Source: Megalopta genalis | Lineage: Eukaryota > Arthropoda > Insecta > Hymenoptera > Halictidae | Length of the DNA stretch: 64,000 bases | Reading direction: 5' to 3' | Assembly (NCBI RefSeq): GCF_051020955.1 | Contig: NW_027476485.1 | Coordinates: 1-64,000, forward strand | In this document: positions 52,061 to 63,240 of the stretch, in pieces | Position numbering within the stretch: the stretch's first letter is position 1 | Layout of the letters: every line of letters begins with the position of its first letter | The notes under the pieces: generated by a model | The model's database searches: none | The model's input: the letters and a program-made list of their open reading frames with translations, nothing else | Told to the model about the DNA's origin: nothing | Translations under genes and position numbers: made by a program

Positions 52061-55000
52061 TCGCATGGATTTGATGCTAAACCTTCTACATCGCATTGAT
52101 TTGAAGCTAAATCATTTGTTTCGCATGGATTTGAATCTAAGCCTTGTCCTTCGAATTGATTTGAAGCTAAATAAATGTGTTTCGTATGGATTTGAAGCTA
52201 AACCTTAACATCGCCTTGATTTGAAGCTAAACCTTCTACATTCTATTGATTTGAAGCTAAACCTTCTACCTCTTATTGTTTTGAAGCTAAACCTTCTACA
52301 TCGCAATGATTTGCAGCTAAATCATGTGTTTCGCATGGATTTGAAGCTAACTCGTTCGATTCGCCTGTATTTGAAGCTAGATCACTTATATCGCAAGTAT
52401 TTGAAGCTAAATCATGTGTTTCGCATGATTTGAAGCTAAACCTTCTACATCGCATTGATTTGCAGCTGAATCATGTGTTTCGCATGGATTTGAAGCTAAC
52501 TCGTTCGATTCGCCTCCATATGATACTATATCACTTATATCGCAAGTATTTGAAGCTAAATCATATGTCCCTGAACCTATGAAGCTGAACCTTCTACATC
52601 GCATTGATTTGAAGCTAAATCTTCTACATTCTATTGATTTGAAGCTAAACCTTCTACCTCTTATTGTTTTGAAGCTAAACCTTATACATCGCAATGATTT
52701 GCAGCTAAATCATTCGTTTCGCCTGCAGTTGAATCTACATTACTTATATCGCTAGTATTTGAAGCTAAATCATGTGTATCGTGTGGATTTTGAAGCTAAC
52801 TCGTTTGATTAGTCTTCATTTGAAGCTATATCACTTACACCCCAAGTGTTTGAAGCTATATCATTTGTTTCGCATGGATTTGAAGCTAACTCGTTCGATT
52901 CGCCTCCATTTGAAAGTATATCACTTATATCGCAAGTATTTGAAGCTAAATCATATGTCCCTGAACCTATGAAGCTGAACCTTCTACATCGCATTGATTT
53001 GAAGCTAAATCATGTGTTTCGCATGGATTTGAAACTAACTCGTACGTTTCGCCTGCAGTTGAATCTACATTACTTATATCGCTAGTATTTGAAGCTAAAT
53101 CATGTGTATCGCGTGGATTTTGAAGCTAACTCGTTTGATTAGTCTTCATTTGAAGCTATATCACTTACACCCCAAGTGTTTGAAGCTATATCATTTGTTT
53201 CGCATGGATTTGAAGCTAAACCTTCTTCATCGCATTGATTTGCTGCTAAATCATATGTTTCGCATTGATTTGAAGCTAACTCGTTCGTTGCGCATGCAGT
53301 TAAATCTAAATAACGTATATCACCAGTATTTGAAGCTAAACCATTAGATTCGCGTGGATTTGAAGCTAAGCCTTCTACTTCGCATTAATTGGAAGTTAAA
53401 TCACGTGTTTTGCATGGATTTGAATCTAAACCTTCTACAACGCATTGATTTGAAGCTAAATCATGTGTTTCGCATGCAGTTGAAGCTAAATCATGTCTTT
53501 CACAAGTATTTGAAGATGAACAATTTGAATCGCATGGATTTGAACCTGAGCCTTCTACTTCGCACTGATTTGCAGCTAAATAATGTGTTTCGCATGGATT
53601 TGAAGCTAAACCTTCTACATCCCATGGATTTGAAGCTAAATCATGTGTTTGGCATGGATTTCAAGCTAAACCTTCTGCATCGCATTGATTTGCAGCTGAG
53701 TCATGTGTTTTGCATGGATTTGAAGCTAACCCGTTCGTTGCGCCTGTATTTGAAGCTAGATCACTTATATCGCAAGTATTTGAAGCTAAATCATGTGTTC
53801 CGTTTGGATTTGAAGCTAAACCTTCTACATCGCATTGATTTGAATCTAAATCGTGTGTTTCGCATGGATTTGAAGCTAACTCGTTTCTTTCGCATTCAGT
53901 TGTAGCTGAATAATGTATATCACAAGTATTTGTAGCTAAACCATTTGTTTCGCATGGATTTGAAGCAACGCCTTCTACATCGCATTGATTTGAAGCTAAA
54001 TCATTTGTTTCGCATGGATTTGAATCTAAGCCTTGTCCTTCGAATTGATTTGAAGCTAAATCATGTGTTTCGTATGGATTTGAAGCTAAACCTTAACATC
54101 GCCTTGATTTGAAGCTAAACCTTCTACATTCTATTGATTTGAAGCTAAACCTTCTACCTCTTATTGTTTTGAAGCTAAACCTTCTACATCGCAATGATTT
54201 GCAGCTAAATCATGTGTTTCGCATGGATTTGAAGCTAACTCGTTCGATTCGCCTGTATTTGAAGCTAGATCACTTATATCGCTAGTATTTGAAGCTAAAT
54301 CATGTGTATCGCGTGGATTTTGAAGCTAACTCGTTTGATTAGTCTTCATTTGAAGCTATATCACTTACACCACAAGTGTTTGCAGCTATATCATTTGTTT
54401 CGCATGGATTTGAAGCTAAACCTTCTTCATCGCATTGATTTGAAGCTAAATCATGTTTTTCGCATGCAGTTGAAGCTAAATCATGTCTTTCACAAGTATT
54501 TGAAGATGAACCATTTGAATCGCATAGATTTGAACCTGAGCCTTCTACTTCGCACTGATTTGCAGCTAAATAATGTGTTTCGCATGGATTTGAAGCTAAA
54601 CCTTCTACATCCCATGGATTTGAAGCTAAATCATGTGTTTGGCATGGATTTCAAGCTAAACCTTCTGCATCGCATTGATTTGCAGCTGAGTCATGTGTTT
54701 CGCATGGATTTGAAGCTAAACCGTTCGTTGCGCCTGTATTTGAAGCTAGATCACTTATACCCCAAGTGTTTTAAGCTAAATCATATGTTTCACGTGGATT
54801 TGAAGCTAAACCTTCTATATCGCATTGATTTGAAGCTAAGTCATGTGTCTCGCATGGATTTGAAGCTAACTCGTTCGTTTCGCCTCCATTTGAAACTATG
54901 TCACTTATATCGCAAGTATTTGAAGCTAAATCATATGTGCCGCATGGATTTGAAGCTGAACCTACTACATCGCATTGATTTGAAGCTAAATCATTTGTTT

Positions 55001-57179
55001 CGCATGGATTTTAATCTAATCCTTGTCCTTCGAATTGATTTGAAGCTAAATCATGTGTTTCGTATGGATTTGAAGCTAAACCTTAACATCGCCTTGATTT
55101 GAAGCTAAACCTTCTACATTCTATTGATTTGAAGCTAAACCTTCTACCTCTTATTGTTTTGAAGCTAAACCTACTACATCGCAATGATTTGCAGCTAAAT
55201 CATGCGTTTCGCATAGATTTGAAGCTAACTCGTTCGTTTCGCCTGCAGTTGAATCTACATTACTTATATTGCTAGTATTTGAAGCTAAATCATGTGTATC
55301 GCGTGGATTTTGAAGCTAACTCGTTCGTTTCGCCTCCATTTGAAACTATGTCACTTATATCGCAAGTATTTGAAGCTAAATCATATGTGCCGCATGGATT
55401 TGAAGCTGAACCTACTACATCGCATTGATTTGAAGCTAAATCTTGTGTATCGCATGGATTTGATGCTAAACCTACTACATCGCATTGATTTGAAGCTAAA
55501 TCATTTGTTTCGCATGGATTTGAATCTAATCCTTGTCCTTCGAATTGATTTGAAGCTAAATCACGTGTTCCGTATGGATTTGAAGCTAAACCTTAACATC
55601 GCCTTGATTTGAAGCTAAACCTTCTACATTCTATTGATTTGAAGCTAAACCTTCTACCTCTTATTGTTTTGAAGCTAAACCTTCTACATCGCAATGATTT
55701 GCAGCTAAATCATGTGTTTCGCATGGATTTGAAGCTAACTCGTTCGTTTCGCCTGCAGTTGAATCTACATTACTTATATCGCTAGTATTTGAAGCTAAAT
55801 CATGTGTATCGCACGGATTTGAAGCTAAACCTTCTACTTCGCATTGATTTGAAGATAAACCATTTGTTTCACATGGAATTGAAGCTACGCCTTCTACTAC
55901 GCATTGATTTGAAGCTAAATCATTTGTTTCGCATGGAATTGAAGCTACCTCGTTTGTTCCTCCTGCTTTGGAAGCTATATCACTTATATCGCATGGATTT
56001 GAAGCTGAGCCTACTACATCGCATTGATTTGATGCTAAATCATGAGTTTTGAATGGATTTGAAGCTAACTCGTTCGTTTCGCCTGCAGTTGATTCTACAT
56101 CACTTATATCGCAAGTATTTGAAGCTAAATCATGTGTATCGCGTGGATTTTGAAGCTAACTCGTTTGATTAGTCTTCATTTGAAGCTATATCACTTACAC
56201 CCCAAGTGTTTGAAGCTATATCATTTGTTTCGCATGGATTTGAAGCTAAACCTTCTACATCGCATTGATTTGCAGCTGAATCATATGTTTCGCGTGGATT
56301 TGAAGCTAAACCTTCTACATCGCATTGATTTGAAGCTAAGTCATGTGTCTCGCATTGATTTGAAGCTAACTCGTTCGTTTTGCCTCCATTTGAAACTATG
56401 TCACTTATATCGCAAGTATTTGAAGCTAAATCATATGTGCCGCATGGATTTGAAGCTGAACCAACTACATCGCATTGATTTGAAGCTAAATCTTGTGTAT
56501 CGCATGGATTTGATGCTAAACCTTCTACATCGCATTGATTTGAAGCTAAATCATTTGTTTCGCATGGATTTGAATCTAAGCCTTGTCCTTCGAATTGATT
56601 TGAAGCTAAATAAATGTGTTTCGCATGGATTTGAAGCTACGCCTTCTACTTCGCATTGATTTGAAGCTAAATCATTTGTTTCGCATGGAATTGGAGCTAC
56701 CTCGTTTGTTCCTCCTGCTTTTGAAGCTATATCACTTATATCGCATGGATTTGAAGCTGAACCTACTACATCACATTGATTTGAAGCTAAATCTTGTGTA
56801 TCGCATGGATTTGAAGCAAACCATCTACATCGCATTGATTTGCAGCTGAATCATGTGTTTCGCATGGATTTGAAGCTAACTCGTTCGATTCGCCTGTATT
56901 TGAAGCTAGATCACTTATATCGCAAGTATTTGAAGCTACATCATGTGTTTCGCATGATTTGAAGCAAACCATCTACATCACATTGATTTGCAGCTGAATC
57001 ATGTGTTTCGCATGGCTTTGAAGCTAAACCTTCTGCATCGCATTGATTTGCAGCTGAATCATGTGTTTCGCATGGATTTGAAGCTAACTCGTTCGTTTCG
57101 CCTGTATTTGAAGCTAGATCACTTATATCGCAAGTATTTGAAGCTAAATCTTGTGTATCGCATGGATTTGAAGCTAAAC
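52061..57179. repeat. Mosaic segment with 390-, 510- and 990-bp local duplications
   Basis: 52501-52610 is repeated at 52891-53000 (offset 390) and includes an unusual patch. 53461-53760 matches 54451-54750 (offset 990) and includes GGCATGGATTTCAAGC and CCGTTCGTTGCGCC. The AATCTAATCCTTGTCC and CCTTAACATCGCCTTG pair at 55010-55100 recurs 510 bp later. One-base variants appear in ATAAATGTGTTTCG (52171 and 56611). No gene, RNA or mobile element was recognised. Confidence 0.78.
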
Positions 57180-58381
57180 CTTCTACATTACATTGATTTG
57201 CAGCTAAATCATGTGTTTTGCATGGATTTGAAGCTAACTCGTTCGTTTCGGCTCCATTTGAAACTATATCACTTATATCGCAAGTATTTGAAGCTAAATC
57301 ATATGTCCCGCATGGATTTGAAGCTGAACCTACTACATCGCATTGATTTGCAGCTGAATCATGTGTTTCGCATCGATTTGAATCTGAACCTTCTACATCG
57401 CAATGATTTGCAGCTGAATCATGTGTTTCGCATGGATTTGAAGCTAACTCGATCGTTTCGCCTGCAGTTGAATCTACATCACTTATATCGCTAAAATTTG
57501 TAGCTAAATCATGTGTATCGCGTGGATTTTAAAGCTAACTCGTTTGATTAGTCTTCATTTGAAGCTATATCACTTATACCCCAAGTGTTTGAAGCTATAT
57601 CATTTGTTTCGCATGGATTTGACGCTAAACCTTCTTCATTGCATTGATTTGCAGCTAAATCATGTGTTTCGCATTGATTTGAAGCTAGCTCGTTCGTTGC
57701 GCATGCAGTAAAATCTAAATAACGTATATCACCAGTATTTGAAGCTAAACCATTTGATTCGCATGGATTTGAAGCTAAGCCTTCTACATTACATTGATTT
57801 GCAGCTAAATCATGTGTTTTGCATGGATTTGAAGCTAACTCGTTCGTTTCGCCTCCATTTGAAACTATATCACTTATATCGCAAGTATTTGAAGCTAAAT
57901 CATATGTCCCGCATGGATTTGAAGCTGAACCTACTACATCGCATTGATTTGCAGCTGAATCATGTGTTTCGCATCGATTTGAATCTGAACCTTCTACATC
58001 GCAATGATTTGCAGCTGAATCATGTGTTTCGCATGGATTTGAAGCTAACTCGATCGTTTCGCCTGCAGTTGAATCTACATCACTTATATCGCTAAAATTT
58101 GTAGCTAAATCATGTGTATCGCGTGGATTTTAAAGCTAACTCGTTTGATTAGTCTTCATTTGAAGCTATATCACTTATACCCCAAGTGTTTGAAGCTATA
58201 TCATTTGTTTCGCATGGATTTGACGCTAAACCTTCTTCATTGCATTGATTTGCAGCTAAATCATGTGTTTCGCATTGATTTGAAGCTAACTCGTTCGTTG
58301 CGCATGCAGTAAAATCTAAATAACGTATATCACCAGTATTTGAAGCTAAACCATTTGATTCGCATGGATTTGAAGCTAAGC
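57180..58381. repeat. Very recent 601-bp tandem duplication
   Basis: 57180-57780 is followed directly by a near-identical copy at 57781-58381. I saw two differences: CGGCTCC at about 57250 against CGCCTCC at 57850, and GCTAGCTCG at about 57688 against GCTAACTCG at 58289. The odd base over 20 monomers comes from the one-base insertion GATTTTAAAGC inside each unit. Both copies carry the CTAAAATTTGTAGC and ATGCAGTAAAATC variants. Confidence 0.9.
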
Positions 58382-59760
58382 CTTCTACTTCGCATTAATT
58401 GGAAGTTAAATCACGTGTTTTGCATGGATTTGAATCTAAACCTTCTACAACGCATTGATTTGAAGCTAAATCATGTGTTTCGCATGCAGTTGAAGCTAAA
58501 CCTTCTACATCCCATGGATTTGAAGCTAAATCATGTGTTTGGCATGGATTTCAAGCTAAACCTTCTGCATCGCATTGATATGCAGCTGAATCATTTGTTT
58601 CGCATGGATTTGAAGCTAACTCGTTCGTTTCGCCTGTATTTGAAGCTAGATCACTTATATCGCAAGTATTTGAAGCTAAATCATGTGTATCGCGTGGATT
58701 TTGAAGCTAACTCGTTTGATTAGTCTGCATTTGAAGCTATATCACTTATACCCCAAGTGTTTGAAGCTAAATCATATATTTCGCGTGAATTTGAAGCTAA
58801 ACCTTCTACATCGCATTGATTTGAAGCTAAATCATGTGTTTCATATGGATTTGAAGCTAAACCTTCTACATCGCATTGATTTGAAGCTTAATCATGTGTA
58901 TCGCATGGATTTGATGCTAACTCGTTTGTTTCGCATGCAGTTGTAGCTAAATAATGTATATCACAAGTATTTGTAGCTAATCCATTTGTTTCCCATGAAC
59001 TTGAAGCTAAGCCTTCTACTTCGCATTGATTTGAAGCTAAATCATTTGTTTCGCATGGAATTAAAGCTACCTCGCTTGTTCCTACAGCTTTTGAAGCTAT
59101 ATCACTTATATCGCAAGTATTTGAATCTTAATCATATATGCCGCATGGATTTGAAGCTGAACCTACTACATCGCATTAATTTGAAGCTAAATCTTTTGTA
59201 TCGCATGGATTTGAAGCTAAACCTTCTACATCGCATTGATTTGAAGACAAATCGTGTGTTTCGCATGGATTTGAAGCTAAGCCATCTACTTCGCTTTCAT
59301 TTGAAGCTAAATCACTTGTTTCGCATGGATTTGAATCTAAGCCTTGTCCTTCGAATTGATTTGAAGCTAAATCATGTGTTTCGTATGGATTTGAAGCTAA
59401 ACCTTCTACATCGCATTGATTTGAAGCTAAATCATGTGTCTCGCATGGAATTGAAGCTACCTCGTTTGTTCCTACAGTATTTGAAGCTATATCACTTATA
59501 TCGCAAGTATTTGATTTAAATCAATTGTTTCGAATGGATTTGAAGATAATTCTCCTACATCGTATTGATTTGAAGGCAAATCATGTGTTTCACAAGTATT
59601 TGAAGATGAACCATTTGAATCGCATTGATTTGAACACGAGCCTTCTACTTCGCACTGATTTGCAGCTAATTAATGTGATTCGCATGGATTTGAAGCTAAA
59701 ACTTCTACATCACATTGATTTGAATCTGAATCATGTGTTTCGCATGGATTTGAAGCTAAA
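58382..59760. repeat. Mosaic segment with several private variants
   Basis: This stretch is more diverged than its neighbours. Private changes include CATATATTTCGCGTGAA at about 58775, CCCATGAACTTGAAGC at about 58992, CTCGCTTGTTCCTACAGC at about 59071, GAAGACAAATCG at about 59244, and a loss of three bases near 59512 (GTATTTGATTTAAATCAATTG). Lower similarity to the rest suggests older sequence that has not been copied recently. Confidence 0.7.
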
Positions 59761-62700
59761 CGTTCTACATCGCATTGATTTGCAGCTGAATCATGTGTTT
59801 CGCATGGATTTGAAGCTGAACCTTCTACATCGCATTGATTTGCTGCTGAATCATGTGTTTCGCATGGATTTGAAGCTAACTCGTTCGATTCGCCTGTATT
59901 TGAAGCTAGATCACTTACATCGCAAGTATTTGAAGCTAAATCATGTGTTTCGTATGATTTGAAGCTAAACCTTCTACATCGCATTGATTTGCAGCTGAAT
60001 CATGTGTTTCGCATCGATTTGAAGCTGAACCTTCTACATCGCATTGATTTGCAGATGAATCATGTGTTTCGCATGGATTTGAAGCTAACTCGTTCGTTTC
60101 GCCTGCAGTTGAATCTACATCAATAATATCGCTAATATTTGAAGCTAAATCATGTGTATCGCGTGGATTTTGAAGCTAACTCGTTTGATTAGTCTTCATT
60201 TGAAGCTATATCACTTACACCCCAAGTGTTTGAAGCTATATCATTTGTTTCGCATGGATTTGAAGCTAAACCTTCTTCATCGCATTGATTTGCAGCTAAA
60301 TCATGTGTTTCGCATGGATTTAAAGCTAAAAATTCTACATCGCATAGATATGAAGCTAACTCGTTAGTTTCGCATGCAGTTGTAGCTAAATAATTTATAT
60401 CACAAGTATTTGTAGCTAAAGCATTTGTTTCGCATGGAGTTGAAGCTACCTCGTTTGTTCCCCCTACTTTTGAAGCTATATCACTTATATCGCATGGATT
60501 TGAAGCTGAACCTACTACATCGCATTGATTTGAAGCTAAATCTTGTGTGTCGCATGAATTTGAAGCAAACCATCTACTTCGCACTGATTTGCAGCTAAAT
60601 AATGTGTTTCGCATGGATTTGAAGCTAAACCTTCTACATCACATTGATTTGAAGCTAAATCATATGTTTCGCTTGGATTTGAAGCTAAACCTTCTACATC
60701 GCATTGATTTGAAGCTAAGTCATGTGTCTCCCATGGATTTGAAGCTAACTCGTTCGTTTCGCCTCCATTTGAAACTATGTCACTTATATCGCAAGTATTT
60801 GAAGCTAAATCATATGTGCCGCATGGATTTGAAGCTGAACCTACTACATCGCATTGATTTGAAGCTAAATCTTGTGTATCACACGGATTTGAAGCTAAAC
60901 CTTCTACATCGCATTGATTTGAAGCTAAATCTTCTACATTCTATTGATTTGAAGCTAAACCTTCTACCTCTTATTGTTTTCAAGCTAAACCTTCTACATC
61001 GCAATGATTTGCAGCCAAATCATGTGTTTCGCATGGATTTGAAGCTAACTCGTTCGTTCCGCCTGCAGTTGAATCTACATTACTTATATCGCTAGTATTT
61101 GAAGCTAAATCATGTGTATCGCGTGGATTTTGAAGCTAACTCGTTTGATTAGTCTTCATTTGAAGCTATATCACTTACACCCCAAGTGTTTGAAGCTATA
61201 TCATTTGTTTCGCATGGATTTGAAGCTAAACCTTCTTCATCGCATTGATTTGCAGCTAAATCATGTTTTTCGCATGGATTTGAAGCTAACTCGTTCGTTG
61301 CGCATGCAGTTCAATGTAAATAACGTATATCACAAGTATTTGAAGCTAAACCATTTGATTCGCATGGATTTGAAGCTAAGCCTTCTACTTCGCATTAATT
61401 GGAAGTTAAATCACGTGTTTTGCATGGATTTGAAGCTAAACCTTCTACATCGCATTGATTTGAAGCTAAATCATGTGTGTCGCATGCAGTTGAAGCTAAA
61501 TCATGTCTTTCACAAGTATTTGAAGATGAACCATTTGAATCGCATTGATTTGAACCCGAGCCTTCTACTTCGCACTGATTTGCAGCTAAATAATGTGTTT
61601 CGCATGGATTTGAAGCTAAACCTTCTACATCGCATTGATTTGCAGCTGAATCATGTGTTTCGCATGGATTTGAAGCTGAACCTTCTACATCGCATTGATT
61701 TGCTGCTGAATCATGTGTTTCGCATGGATTTGAAGCTAACTCGTTCGATTCGCCTGTATTTGAAGCTAGATCACTTACATCGCAAGTATTTGAAGCTAAA
61801 TCATGTGTTTCGCATGATTTGAAGCTAAACCTTCTACATCGCATTGATTTGCAGCTGAATCATGTGTTTCGCATCGATTTGAAGCTGAACCTTCTACATC
61901 GCATTGATTTGCAGATGAATCATGTGTTTCGCATGGATTTGAAGCTAACTCGTTCGTTTCGCCTGCAGTTGAATCTACATCAATAATATCGCTAATATTT
62001 GAAGCTAAATCATGTGTATCGCGTGGATTTTGAAGCTAACTCGTTTGATTAGTCTTCATTTGAAGCTATATCACTTACATCCCAAGTGTTTGAAGCTATA
62101 TCATTTGTTTCGCATGGATTTGAAGCTAAACCTTCTTCATCGCATTGATTTGCAGCTAAATCATGTGTTTCGCATGGATTTAAAGCTAAACATTCTACAT
62201 CGCATAGATATGAAGCTAACTCGTTAGTTTCGCATGCAGTTGTAGCTAAATAATTTATATCACAAGTATTTCTAGCTAAAGCATTTGTTTCGCATGGAGT
62301 TGAAGCTACCTCGTTTGTTCCCCCTACTTTTGAAGCTATATCACTTATATCGCATGGATTTGAAGCTGAACCTACTACATCGCATTGATTTGAAGCTAAA
62401 TCTTGTGTGTCGCATGAATTTGAAGCAAACCATCTACTTCGCACTGATTTGCAGCTAAATAATGTGTTTCGCATGGATTTGAAGCTAAACCTTCTACATC
62501 ACATTGATTTGAAGCTAAATCATATGTTTCCCTTGGATTTGAAGCTAAACCTTCTACATCGCATTGATTTGAAGCTAAGTCATGTGTCTCCCATGGATTT
62601 GAAGCTAACTCGTTCGTTTCGCCTCCATTTGAAACTATGTCACTTATATCGCAAGTATTTGAAGCTGAATCATATGTGCCGCATGGATTTGAAGCTGAAC

Positions 62701-63240
62701 CTACTACATCGTTTTGATTTGAAGCTAAATCTTGTGTATCGCACGGATTTGAAGCTAAACCTTCTACATCGCATTGATTTGAAGCTAAATCATTTGTTTC
62801 GCATGGATTTGAATCTAAGCCTTGTCCTTCGAATTCATTTGAAGCTAAATCAAGTGTTTCGTATGGATTTGAAGCTAAACCTTCTACATCGCATTCATTT
62901 GAAGCTAAACCTTCTACATCGCATTGATTTGAAGCTAAATCTTCTACATTCTATTGATTTGAAGCTAAACCTTCTACCTCTTATTGTTTTGAAGCTAAAC
63001 CTTCTACATCGCAATGATTTGCAGCTAAATCATGTGTTTCGCATGGATTTGAAGCTAACTCGTTCGTTTCGCTGGCAGTTGAATCTACATTACTTATATC
63101 GCTAGTATTTGAAGCTAAATCACGTGTATCGCGTGGATTTTGAAGCTAACTCGTTTGATTAGTCTTCATTTGAAGCTATATCACTTACATCCCAAGTGTT
63201 TGAAGCTATATCATTTGTTTCGCATGGATTTGAAGCTAAA
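59761..63240. repeat. Tandem duplication of about 1.86-2.0 kb
   Basis: 59761-61620 is repeated from 61621 at an offset of 1860 bp (62 monomers). The match includes GCAGATGAATC, CAATAATATCGCTAATATTTG, GCATAGATATGAAGC and AGCATTTGTTTCGCATGGAG. At about 60930 the second copy has about five extra monomers (offset then 2010 bp). Differences include CTACACCCCAAG at 60215 against CTACATCCCAAG at 62077. Confidence 0.85.
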
